A stretch of 64,000 nt of DNA from Acidobacteriota bacterium (GTDB taxonomy: Bacteria; Acidobacteriota; Terriglobia; Acidiferrales; UBA7541), in NCBI GenBank assembly GCA_013289695.1, contig JABCZK010000005.1, forward strand, positions 1 to 64,000, written 5' to 3'. The position numbers were made by a program, and so were the translations under genes. Positions 28,957 through 37,704 of this stretch are shown here, piece by piece; position 1 is the stretch's first letter; each line of letters begins with the position of its first letter. The notes below the pieces were generated by a model, which did not search any database, was not told where the DNA came from, and worked only from the letters and a program-made list of their open reading frames with translations.

Positions 28957-30056
28957 TGGCGCAGGGCATCTCCGTCACGGGCACTTCCAACATCGCGAAA
29001 GGACTTACCGCATCGAGTCTGGCTGCGGCGCTCGCGCTGACCGGTCTGGCCGGAGCGTCCGGGCAATCGATTCCTGCTTCCCTAGCGAGCCCAACCAAGA
29101 GCGCGGCTTCGGGGGCTGAAACCCCTCATTTGAGGGCTTGGACGGCAGGGCTGAAGGCTAGGCCTTCGCCGTCATTCGCCGACGGCGCGAGTTCTGATAT
29201 GCACGGAGGCCAGCAGGAGGGCCAAATCGGGACAGCGCGACCTCCTACGGATGCCGAGATTGCGGCTCGCGCGAAAATCCTGCTGGAGCATCAATTCAGC
29301 AACGACGAGGCGCTGGAGCAGTACGAGCGGGTGGAGCATCACGTTGATCGCACAGGAGGCGCCGCGCCGCGTGTGCTCGACGATAAAACCTATCGCGTGG
29401 TACCTACCGGCTCCGGCACTATGAAACTGTTGCTGAAAGACGGCGACCGGCCGGTGGATCCGGCGGAGTACCGCAAGCAGCTCGTGGCATGGAAAGAGCT
29501 GCTGGAGCTGATGCTGAAGCCCGAAGATTCCAGGACCAAATCGGCATCCGCGAAATGGCAAAAGAGAAAAGCAGATCGCAAGGAACTGGTGTCTGCGGCG
29601 GCGGATGCTTTCCTGACGAAGTGGGCTGGGCAGGAGATGCGCAATGGCCGCGTGTGCGATATCTATGATCTCCAGCCGAATCCAAATTTTCACCCGCGGT
29701 CGCTTGTGCAGGATATTCTGACGCGCGTCACGGCGAAAATTTGGGTGGACCGCGACGCCAATCAGTTATCGCGCGGGGAAGCGCACGTGATGCGCGACAT
29801 TTCGTTTGGCGGCGGGATTCTGGGAAAACTCTATCGCGGCGGCGTGTTTTATATGGAGCAGGACGAGGTCGCTCCGGGAATCTGGGAGGCCACGCGCTAT
29901 CAATACGATTTCACAGCACGTAAATTCCTCTTCACGTTCGAACAGCACCAGTACATCGAAGCGCGCCAGTATCGCCGCATCGGGCCGCCCAAGCAGGCTC
30001 TGGCGATTGCGCAGCACGAACTGGCCAGCGGCAAAGCGCTGTACGGTGACCCGTAA
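28957..30056 (+). CDS. Hypothetical exported protein with a repeat element inserted near the N-terminus
   Basis: MAQGISVTGTSNIAKGLTASSLAAALALTGLAGASGQ; conserved-looking body from about residue 90. Confidence 0.7.
29107..29185 (+). repeat. Palindromic repeat unit inside the ORF
   Basis: cttcGGGGGCTGAAACCCCtcatttgaggg...GGCAGGGCTGAAGGCTAGGCCTTCGCC. Confidence 0.6.
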
Positions 30057-30208
30057 CTCTTCGGTCCATCCGGGATTCAGCCCAATAGAAACAGGCGCAC
30101 AATAGTCTCAGTGCGGCGCTGCACCCTTCCGTCCAATTGATATTCGGCGTCCGAGGATTTTGCTGCTTGGAGCTTGCTGGTCATTTACAGGTAATTCGAG
30201 GAGGCGTC

Positions 30209-30805
30209 ATGGATCGGCGAACGCAGCTGTTTGTCACGGCCCTGGCTATTGCAACCGCTGTTTTTGTGCCGGGCATGGCGCGTGCGCAAGGAAGTTCTGC
30301 CGGCCAAACGGCCCCGGTGGGGGACGCAGCGACACAGGCGACGCCCGCTCAGGGCAACTCGATGCCCGCCACCAGTGCGAACGCCACAACTTCGACAACT
30401 CCTACGACGACCGCGACAGCAAAAAAAGTCTGGACCAACGAAGACATGGGCGACGTCCACAACCATACGGTCCTGCCTACGTTTTCAGCATCGAGCAGCA
30501 AGCCGGGAAACGGCAAGCCCGCGGGAAACGCGAAGGGCGGCAAGGACGCGAAGCAGTATCAGGACCAAATCTTGAAACTGCAGGCCAAACTGCCGCCGCT
30601 CGACGAGCAGATCTCGGAATTGCAGGCGACGCTGAATGGCAACACCGTGAATTCCACGCGGCACTACAGCGGCGCAAAAATTGACGATTGGCACGAGGAA
30701 TTGGTGCACCTGCAAAAACAGCGCGACGACATTGCGACGAAGATCAGTGCGCTGCAGGACGAAGCTCGGCGCAACGGCGTGCCGCCGAATCAAATCCCGG
30801 ATTGA
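30209..30805 (+). CDS. Hypothetical exported protein
   Basis: GAGGAG SD; MDRRTQLFVTALAIATAVFVPGMARAQG signal peptide; coiled-coil-like C-terminal half. Confidence 0.75.
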   Translation: MDRRTQLFVTALAIATAVFVPGMARAQGSSAGQTAPVGDAATQATPAQGNSMPATSANATTSTTPTTTATAKKVWTNEDMGDVHNHTVLPTFSASSSKPGNGKPAGNAKGGKDAKQYQDQILKLQAKLPPLDEQISELQATLNGNTVNSTRHYSGAKIDDWHEELVHLQKQRDDIATKISALQDEARRNGVPPNQIPD

Positions 30806-30860
30806 CGAGGAGGCAGGCCCCGGTCTTGCGACCAGGACCCGCCCTTACAAACTGCGTGTT

Positions 30861-31724
30861 CTAGTGCGCGGCGACGGCGACTTCCTTTTCGATGGGTGCG
30901 CCGACGAGATTGCCCCACTCGGTCCAGGAGCCGTCGTAATTCTTCACGTTGCCGAAGCCCAGCAAATACTTCAGCACGAACCAGGTGTGCGAGCTGCGTT
31001 CGCCGATGCGGCAGTAGGCGATCACTTCTTCCGCGCCGTCAATTCCCTTCTTGCCGTATAGCTCCTTCAGCGCATCCGCGGATTTGAAAGTGCCGTCTTC
31101 GTTGGCGGCCTGCGCCCAGGGAATACTGGCCGCGCCCGGAATGTGGCCCGCACGCTGCGCGGTTTCGGAAAGTCCCGGAGGCGCGAGAATCTTTCCGGTG
31201 AATTCGTCCACGGAGCGAACGTCCACCAGTTGCGCGGCCTTCTTCTTATCGAGGAAGGCGTAAACATCTTCCTTGCGGGCGCGGATGGATTCGTCGGGGC
31301 CGGTGGCGTGATAGGTGGCGGCGGTTATTTTCGGCGCGTCGGTGGTGAGCGGGCGCTTTTCCTCTACCCACTTCTTGCGGCCGCCGTTGATCAGGCGCAC
31401 ATCCTTGTGGCCGTAGTACTTCACTTGCCAGAAGGCGTAGGCGGCGAACCAGTTGTTGTTGTCGCCGTAGAACAGGATGATGGTGTCGTTGGAAATTCCG
31501 GACGCGCCAAGCAGTTTTTCCAGCGCGGGCTTGTCAATCAGGTCGCGGCGAATATTGTCTTGCAGCTGCGATTGCCAGTTCCAGCCCACGGCGCCGGGAA
31601 TGTGACCCTGGTCGTAGGCGGTGGTGTCCACGTCCACCTCGACCAGGCGGACTTTCGGATCGTTCAGATGGTCGGCGGCCCACTGGGTGGTCACCAGAAC
31701 TTCAGGGTGCTTGTAGTCAGTCAT
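30861..31724 (-). CDS. CysA2-like thiosulfate sulfurtransferase (rhodanese)
   Basis: NNNWFAAYAFWQVKYYGHKDVRLINGGRKKW; YCRIGERSSHTWFVL active-site loop; VKNYDGSWTEWGNLVGAPIE; GAGGAG SD. Confidence 0.96.
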   Translation of the reverse strand: MTDYKHPEVLVTTQWAADHLNDPKVRLVEVDVDTTAYDQGHIPGAVGWNWQSQLQDNIRRDLIDKPALEKLLGASGISNDTIILFYGDNNNWFAAYAFWQVKYYGHKDVRLINGGRKKWVEEKRPLTTDAPKITAATYHATGPDESIRARKEDVYAFLDKKKAAQLVDVRSVDEFTGKILAPPGLSETAQRAGHIPGAASIPWAQAANEDGTFKSADALKELYGKKGIDGAEEVIAYCRIGERSSHTWFVLKYLLGFGNVKNYDGSWTEWGNLVGAPIEKEVAVAAH

Positions 31725-31800
31725 TGGCTGTCTCCTCGTTGTTAGTCATTCTTCGTAATTAGACGCTCGCTATCGGAACCGTTGCAAAAATCCGGGCATA

Positions 31801-31842
31801 AAACAAAAAACCCACCTGCCTTGGGTACTTCCGGCGGTGGGT
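31801..31842 (-). terminator. Intrinsic terminator between the Cys-rich leader ORF and the rhodanese CDS
   Basis: Minus strand ACCCACCGCC-GGAAGTACCCAA-GGCAGGTGGGT then TTTTTTGTTTT; about 77 nt upstream of the rhodanese start. Confidence 0.8.
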
Positions 31843-31870
31843 CGGGAATTTCTGGGCTAGTTTGCGGTAC

Positions 31871-31957
31871 TTAGCTGCCTAGCCTCCCTGCGCCAGAAGA
31901 CACGTCTGCGCAAAACATACAACAACAGCAAGCGCAGCACTGGCAGCAGATTTGCAT
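31871..31957 (-). CDS. Poly-cysteine leader peptide MQICCQCCACCCCMFCADVSSGAGRLGS
   Basis: ATG at 31957..31955, TAA at 31873..31871; 9 Cys in 28 residues; upstream of rhodanese, same strand; too short for the ORF track. Confidence 0.65.
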   Translation of the reverse strand: MQICCQCCACCCCMFCADVSSGAGRLGS

Positions 31958-31963
31958 GAACTG

Positions 31964-31992
31964 AGGTTACACCTGAACCGCGGGCATGGCAA
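31964..31992 (-). promoter_or_regulatory. Candidate promoter for the leader ORF: TTGCCA-17 nt-TAACCT
   Basis: -10 ends 6 nt before the leader ATG, implying a leaderless transcript. Confidence 0.45.
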
Positions 31993-32001
31993 TTGTTTCT
32001 G

Positions 32002-32524
32002 ATGGAGGACGGGCGGCGAAGCACTCGATATTCAGGCTGAGGTTCATGTGACGGGGCGCCTCGCTGATATCAGCCGGAACGGTTGCTACATGGCCACGAT
32101 CAGCCCGTTTGCGGTAAATGCCGCGATTGCTTTGACGGTCACGAAGGAGGGCCGAACCTTCCAAACCAAGGCGAAAGTGGTCTATTCGCTGAATGGGATG
32201 GGCATGGGCATGATGTTCACGACGACGGAGCCCGATCAAGTTCGCGTGCTGGAAGCGTGGCTGAACGAACCGAGCGGCGGAACGCCCCTCAAACCGGAAC
32301 CTGATCCGCTTCCGCTCGATGTGCCGATGCCGGCGGCGCCTGCCGAAACCGCGGCCAGCACCGATCAGGAGTTGCGGGATATCGTCCGCGAACGGATTGT
32401 TCTGCTAAACCGAAAGACCATCGTGGGCGATGCCGAAGCGATGGCCATGATGCGAAAACTCTCGAAGAAATTGGATTTGGCTCGTGCTGCGAACGATCAG
32501 ATTCCCGCGGTTTATTCCTTTTAG
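32002..32524 (+). pseudogene. PilZ-domain protein with an apparent +1 frameshift near the N-terminus
   Basis: MEDGRRSTRYS (frame of 32002) then AEVHVTGRLADISRNGCYMATISPF (frame of 32048); ORF track shows only 32048..32524. Confidence 0.6.
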
Positions 32525-32784
32525 GTGATCGATTTCAAAACGCCGTCGCTGCTTTCGAATTCGATGCGCAAGAGCCAGTCGAAATGGAATTTTTCCGCGG
32601 CGAGCCACTTCTCCAACTGTTCGCGGCCCGGGGCGTCGAATTCCACGAGCATTTTTCCTTCCTGCATGTTGACGAGCACGCGGCGCGCGGTGACTTCCTT
32701 GGCGGCATGCACGCGGCGCGCAAGTTCTTCGGCGCCCTGGCGCGTGAGGCAGGCGAGCGTGTGCTGCGAGAGGTAACGAGGCAT
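32521..32784 (-). CDS. Small conserved-looking hypothetical protein (about 87 aa)
   Basis: MPRYLSQHTLACLTRQGAEELARRVHAAKEVTARRVLVNMQEGKMLVEFDAPGREQLEKWLAAEKFHFDWLLRIE; ends convergently with the PilZ ORF. Confidence 0.65.
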   Translation of the reverse strand: MPRYLSQHTLACLTRQGAEELARRVHAAKEVTARRVLVNMQEGKMLVEFDAPGREQLEKWLAAEKFHFDWLLRIEFESSDGVLKSIT

Positions 32785-32859
32785 TCCGGCTCCTGTTCCG
32801 CTAGAATGAGCGACCACGAATAGAACGGAACCAATATAACGCGAGCGGAGAAAAATCAA

Positions 32860-33972
32860 ATGCCAGAGATGCGCACGGCACATCCCTACTACGTCTATGA
32901 AGCGATTCACGAGCAGCCTGAATTGATCGAGCGCTTGCTCGGGCAGCGCGCGGAGATTGAGCGCGCGGCGGATGCCGTGGCGCGGAAGGAGCGCATCACT
33001 TTCGTGGGCATCGGAACTTCGCTGCATGCGGCGCGTGTGGCGGAAAGCTGGATGCGCGAATTCAGCGGCGGGCGCCTCTTGGCGCACTGTGAACAATCTT
33101 TCGAGCTGGTGCATCACCCAATTGCGTTTGGCGCGGGCGACGCGGTGATCGTGATTACCCATACCGGCACCACCACCGCGTCGATCGAAGAATTGCGCAT
33201 GGCTCGCGCGGCCGGAGCGCTGACGGTCGTGATCACTGGCCAGATGAGCGGGTCAACCAGCGGACTGGCGAGCGGCGATAGGGTGCGCGGCGCCGATTTT
33301 CACATCCAGACATGCGAGCAGGAGGTGGCGTTTGCCTACACGAAAAGCTACACCACTGCGCTTGCGGTGCTTGGGCTGCTGATCGCGCGCGTGGTCGAGA
33401 GTAAGAAATTGCTTGCGGGCACGCCGCCGCTCGCGGCTTTGGAACGCGTGCCTGAATTGCTGCGTCAGGCACTGCAGCTGGAACCTGCCGCGCGCGAGCT
33501 GGCTAAACGCGTGGCGGCATTGGCGCGCATTGAGATTTTCGGCTCGGGCGCGGCGTGGGCTACGGCCAGCGAAGCGGCGTTGAAGATCAAAGAGGCTTGC
33601 TACATCGCGGCGGAGGGATTCGAAACGGAGGAAATCCTGCACGGCCCTTTTTCAGAGACGGATGCGCGCGGGTCGCTGGTCGGACTATTCACGGGCGGCG
33701 CGACGGACGAGCGCGGGCGGCAGATTCTGCGCGCGGCGGGCGAGCTGAAAATGCCGCGCGCGGCGATAACGGTGCCATCGGCGAATCACGATTTGTCCGC
33801 GGAGCAAATTCTACAGGTTCCGGAGGCGCCGGAATGGCTGGCGGCATTCGTGCACCTGATTCCGCTGCAACTGCTTACATATTTTCTGGCGCTGGAGCGC
33901 GGCGTCAGCCCCGATAGCGGCCGCATGGAGCAGCCCGCGCACGCGGCAGCAAGCAAACACTACAAATATTGA
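32860..33972 (+). CDS. SIS-domain sugar isomerase (GlmS isomerase-like)
   Basis: FVGIGTSLHAARVAESW; VITHTGTTTASIEELRMA; ALKIKEACYIAAEGFETEEILHGP. Confidence 0.9.
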   Translation: MPEMRTAHPYYVYEAIHEQPELIERLLGQRAEIERAADAVARKERITFVGIGTSLHAARVAESWMREFSGGRLLAHCEQSFELVHHPIAFGAGDAVIVITHTGTTTASIEELRMARAAGALTVVITGQMSGSTSGLASGDRVRGADFHIQTCEQEVAFAYTKSYTTALAVLGLLIARVVESKKLLAGTPPLAALERVPELLRQALQLEPAARELAKRVAALARIEIFGSGAAWATASEAALKIKEACYIAAEGFETEEILHGPFSETDARGSLVGLFTGGATDERGRQILRAAGELKMPRAAITVPSANHDLSAEQILQVPEAPEWLAAFVHLIPLQLLTYFLALERGVSPDSGRMEQPAHAAASKHYKY

Positions 33973-33990
33973 GCTCCGGTTGCGCGCGCT

Positions 33991-34020
33991 TTCGCCTGTC
34001 CTTGCGAACAGGAGTTCCTC
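33991..34020. repeat. TTCGCCTGTCCttGCGAACAGGAGTTCCT upstream element, copy 1
   Basis: Near-identical to copy 2 at 34464..34492. Confidence 0.75.
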
Positions 34021-34103
34021 TTCGACTACACCTGTGCCGCGCGCGCCTGTGCAACCCGTGCGGACGCCGTAAAATCGCATCGAGAGCTATTCAGGAGTGC
34101 TCC

Positions 34104-34454
34104 ATGAGACGCTATTTCCTTATTCTGCTCTGCATCGCGATGCTGGCGTTTGCCACCGCCGCACACGACGACGGAGGAATGGGAACGCTGGCCGGAACGG
34201 TGATCGCAACGAACGGCAAACCAGTCGTGGGCGCGCGGGTCACGTCGCAGAACGCGGGCGGCGACCATCCCCAGGTGACCACCACCAATCAGCAGGGGCG
34301 ATTTTTCTTCCCGGATCTGCTGCACGGCTATTACGACGCGCGCGCCTACCACAATGGCGCGTGGAGTGAGTGGAAGCACAACATTGGAGTGAGCACCGGC
34401 AAGCAGACCGAACTCGTGCTGCGCTTGTCCGTGAAGTCTTCATCGCCGAAATAA
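34104..34454 (+). CDS. Small secreted carboxypeptidase-regulatory-like (Ig-fold) protein
   Basis: MRRYFLILLCIAMLAFATAAHDDGGMGTLAGTVIATNGKPVVGARVT. Confidence 0.85.
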   Translation: MRRYFLILLCIAMLAFATAAHDDGGMGTLAGTVIATNGKPVVGARVTSQNAGGDHPQVTTTNQQGRFFFPDLLHGYYDARAYHNGAWSEWKHNIGVSTGKQTELVLRLSVKSSSPK

Positions 34455-34463
34455 TCCCAGGCG

Positions 34464-34492
34464 TTCGCCTGTCCGCGCGAACAGGAGTTCCT
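34464..34492. repeat. TTCGCCTGTCCgcGCGAACAGGAGTTCCT upstream element, copy 2
   Basis: See copy 1. Confidence 0.75.
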
Positions 34493-34576
34493 AGTCGAGA
34501 ACATTGAGCCGTGTGACGGTGACGCCGCACGGAAGGCCCGCGTAAGATTGCATTCAGAAACATCGTGGGGTGCACT

Positions 34577-34972
34577 ATGAAACGAAATGTGCTGGTCCTG
34601 CCCGTACTTGCATCGCTGGCATTGCTGGCGTCCTTGACATTTGGCGCGGTGACGGCTCGGGCGCAATTCGCCAGGGGCTTGGGCACGTTGGCTGGAACGG
34701 TGCTGGACGCGCACGGCAAGCCGGTGGCCGAAGCGAGCGTGACGATTCAGACCTCCGATGGACTGAAACCCCACGCCACGCACACCGATTCCAGCGGGCA
34801 TTACGAATTCGCGCGCTATGATGCGGGACAATACGATCTGCGGGCGTACTCGAAAGGCCAATTTTCCGATTGGAGCAAGCACATCGTCATCCGCCCGAAG
34901 AAAACCACGGAAGTGACGCTGCGCATGCCGCCGGAAAGCACCGAGAAGGTGGACGTAACCAGCAATCCGTAA
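34577..34972 (+). CDS. Small secreted carboxypeptidase-regulatory-like protein (paralog)
   Basis: MKRNVLVLPVLASLALLASLTFG..GTLAGTVLDAHGKPVAEASVTIQ. Confidence 0.85.
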   Translation: MKRNVLVLPVLASLALLASLTFGAVTARAQFARGLGTLAGTVLDAHGKPVAEASVTIQTSDGLKPHATHTDSSGHYEFARYDAGQYDLRAYSKGQFSDWSKHIVIRPKKTTEVTLRMPPESTEKVDVTSNP

Positions 34973-35043
34973 GACGCGGCCGGTGATTTGCGGCCGCTTG
35001 GCTGTGGGATTCGGCCGCGCATTTCCAAATCCTCGCAACTGCT

Positions 35044-37692
35044 TCACTCGTGCCGCAGCGCCACCATGGGATCCACGCGCATGGCGCGGCGCGCGGGGAT
35101 GTAGCACGCAAGGATGGCCACACCAGTCAAGATGACCGATACAGCGAGGAACGTTGCCGGGTCATTCGCACCAACTCCAAAAAGCAGGTGCGAGAAGCTT
35201 GACAGCAGCCGCGCGAGGATGAGCGCGCTCGCGGCCCCAATCGCGACGCCAGCCATAGCCAGCCGAAGACCTTGTCCGATCACCACGCGAAAAACCTCGC
35301 GCCTCTCCGCACCCAGCGCCATGCGAATGCCAATCTCGTGCACACGCTGGACCACCGAATAAGAAATCACGCCGTAGATTCCGATGGATGCCAGCAGCAA
35401 CGCCAGGCCCGCAAACACGCCCAACAGGATCATGGGAAATCGCTGCGACGACATCGATTCCGAGACAATTTGGTTTATCGTGTGAACGTTGTAGATCGGT
35501 TGGTCGCTGCCTGCTCCGTAGACCGCTCTTCTAATCTCGGGCAGCACAGTCGAGGCCGCAAGTGGGGTGCGCACCACGACCCAGGTCCAGGTATCGATGG
35601 TCGTCATCCATCGATTCGTGATCTGATAAATAGAAACATAGGACTGCGCGTCCGTGAATGGGCTGGAGAATCCCAGCTCCCAGTGTTGCACGTGGCCCAC
35701 AACTCCGATAATCCGGTAACCGCCGACCTGCGCAAAAGAGATGGTGTGGCCTATCGGATCCGTGTCCGGAAAATAAGTTCGCGCCAGTTCGGCATCAATC
35801 ACGGCAACCAACGGCGCGTTGATGGTGTCCTGCTCGCTGATGAACCTTCCCCGTATTAGCGGTATTCCCATAACTCGCTGGAAATCGGGGCCAGTGATAA
35901 AACCCAATGTTCTTGGCGCTGCTGCGACAGAGGCGGGCCTGCGGGAGTCAACCCAGAAGGGGAGCGAGTTGACCTGATGGCTCATCGGCACCAGTGTGCT
36001 TAGATCCGCCGATTGAACTCCAGGAATCTGGCGAATGCGCTCAATCAATTGTTGGAAGGCGGTTCGCACGCCCACGCCGTTCCCGGTCGCCGAAGGGGAA
36101 AGACCTACTTGAAAGGTGATGAGGTTGTGAGCGTCAAAACCGAGATTAGCCCGCCACAATTGCTGGATGGTGCGGAACAGCAATCCGGCGCCGGCCAACA
36201 AGACCACCGTCAGCGCCATTTGCATGACCACGAGGACGCTTTGCGCGCGTTGATGCCCTGTTGTGGATCCGCGCGCTCCTTCCTTAAGCGAGGTTTGAAG
36301 ATCAACTCTCGAACTATTGAGCGCGGGCGCAAGACCAAACAGAATCCCCACAACGATCGAAATGCCGAGCGCGAAAAGCAGTACAGAAACATTCACGCGC
36401 ACGTTCTCGCTGCGCGGCAGACTTGAGGCCACGGCCGCCAGCGCCGCGTTGAGCCCCCATTTTGCCGCCGCCAGCCCCAACCCTCCGCCCAAGACAGAGA
36501 GAAGCACGCTTTCGGTCACAAGCTGCCGCACAATGCGCGCACGGCCTGCGCCAAGAGCCGAGCGAATCGAGAATTCGCGCGTTCGAGCCGCCGCGCGGAC
36601 AAGCAAAAGATTGGCAACGTTCGCGCACGCGATCAGCAATACCACAGCGACCGCTCCCAGTAACAACAAGAGCGTTCCGCGCACATCGCCGACAAGTTGT
36701 TCCTTAACAGGCGTAAGCTTCGCTCCTAGCCCCTCCTCCGTGTCTGGATGAAGACGATCGATAGTTTCTTGGACCGTGTTCATCTCCGCTTCTGCCTGGC
36801 CAATGCTCACTCCAGCCTTTAATCGGGCAACGCACACGACGTTGTGAACTGTGCGGTCGTTCTGTTCCACGAGCTTCCTCTGTCCAATGGGTGTGTAAAT
36901 GTCCGCGTCATCGGTGCCAAAACGAAAGCCCGGCGGAAGAACGCCGACGATGGTAGCCTCGACGCCATCCAGGACGATGGACTTGCCCACCGCCGCCGCG
37001 CTGCGTCCGAACCGATCTAGCCACAGGCTGTCGCTGATGATGACCGCGGGCGTTCCGCTGTTGCGGTCTTGCTCGGTCGAGAATTCTCGCCCCTGTGCTA
37101 GCTCGACCCCGAGCATGGCGAAGAAGTTCGCGGAGATTTCCCTGCCCTGGAGGTGCTCAGGAGTCCCGGGACTCGACAAATCGAAGCCTCGCCACGCGTA
37201 CGCCGCCATTTTCTCGAACGAGCGAGCGTTGCGCTGCCAATCCACAAAATCGGCGTAGGACAGATCCGTGATGCTCTGCAAATTGTGATTATTCAGCCAG
37301 ACCATCACCAAGCGATCCGGTTCGCGGTAAGGCAGTGGCGCCAACACGACGCCTTGCACCACGCTGAAGATCGCAGTGTTCGCGCCGATGCCGAGGGCGA
37401 GAGTGAGGATGGCGATAGTGGTGAAGCCGGGCGTTTTGCGGAGAATGCGCAGAGCGTAGCGGACGTCGGCGTAGAGCGATTCCATCCAGAAACCGTGGCG
37501 TTGTTCGCGGCAGTCGTCTTTCACGCCCTCGAGCGCGCCGAGCTGCAGCACGGCTTGGCGGCGCGCTTCTTCAGGCGGCAGGCCGGCGGCAATGTTCGCC
37601 ACAGTTTGCCGTTCGATGTGGAAACGCAGCTCGTCATTCATATCCTGCTCCCACTTTTTGTCGCGCGAAAACCAGCGCCGCAGGTCGTTCAT
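35044..37692 (-). CDS. ADOP-type ABC transporter permease (acidobacterial duplicated orphan permease)
   Basis: N-terminal MNDLRRWFSRDKKWEQDMNDELRFHIERQT; two MacB/FtsX modules. Confidence 0.93.
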   Translation of the reverse strand: MNDLRRWFSRDKKWEQDMNDELRFHIERQTVANIAAGLPPEEARRQAVLQLGALEGVKDDCREQRHGFWMESLYADVRYALRILRKTPGFTTIAILTLALGIGANTAIFSVVQGVVLAPLPYREPDRLVMVWLNNHNLQSITDLSYADFVDWQRNARSFEKMAAYAWRGFDLSSPGTPEHLQGREISANFFAMLGVELAQGREFSTEQDRNSGTPAVIISDSLWLDRFGRSAAAVGKSIVLDGVEATIVGVLPPGFRFGTDDADIYTPIGQRKLVEQNDRTVHNVVCVARLKAGVSIGQAEAEMNTVQETIDRLHPDTEEGLGAKLTPVKEQLVGDVRGTLLLLLGAVAVVLLIACANVANLLLVRAAARTREFSIRSALGAGRARIVRQLVTESVLLSVLGGGLGLAAAKWGLNAALAAVASSLPRSENVRVNVSVLLFALGISIVVGILFGLAPALNSSRVDLQTSLKEGARGSTTGHQRAQSVLVVMQMALTVVLLAGAGLLFRTIQQLWRANLGFDAHNLITFQVGLSPSATGNGVGVRTAFQQLIERIRQIPGVQSADLSTLVPMSHQVNSLPFWVDSRRPASVAAAPRTLGFITGPDFQRVMGIPLIRGRFISEQDTINAPLVAVIDAELARTYFPDTDPIGHTISFAQVGGYRIIGVVGHVQHWELGFSSPFTDAQSYVSIYQITNRWMTTIDTWTWVVVRTPLAASTVLPEIRRAVYGAGSDQPIYNVHTINQIVSESMSSQRFPMILLGVFAGLALLLASIGIYGVISYSVVQRVHEIGIRMALGAERREVFRVVIGQGLRLAMAGVAIGAASALILARLLSSFSHLLFGVGANDPATFLAVSVILTGVAILACYIPARRAMRVDPMVALRHE

Positions 37693-37704
37693 CGCCCGAG
37701 CCTC

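Noticed and set aside
31910-31957. That the poly-Cys ORF is only a (TGY)n low-complexity run
   Set aside because: Possible, but position, strand, adjacent terminator, promoter spacing and the downstream sulfurtransferase make coincidence less likely; kept as a finding with this caveat.
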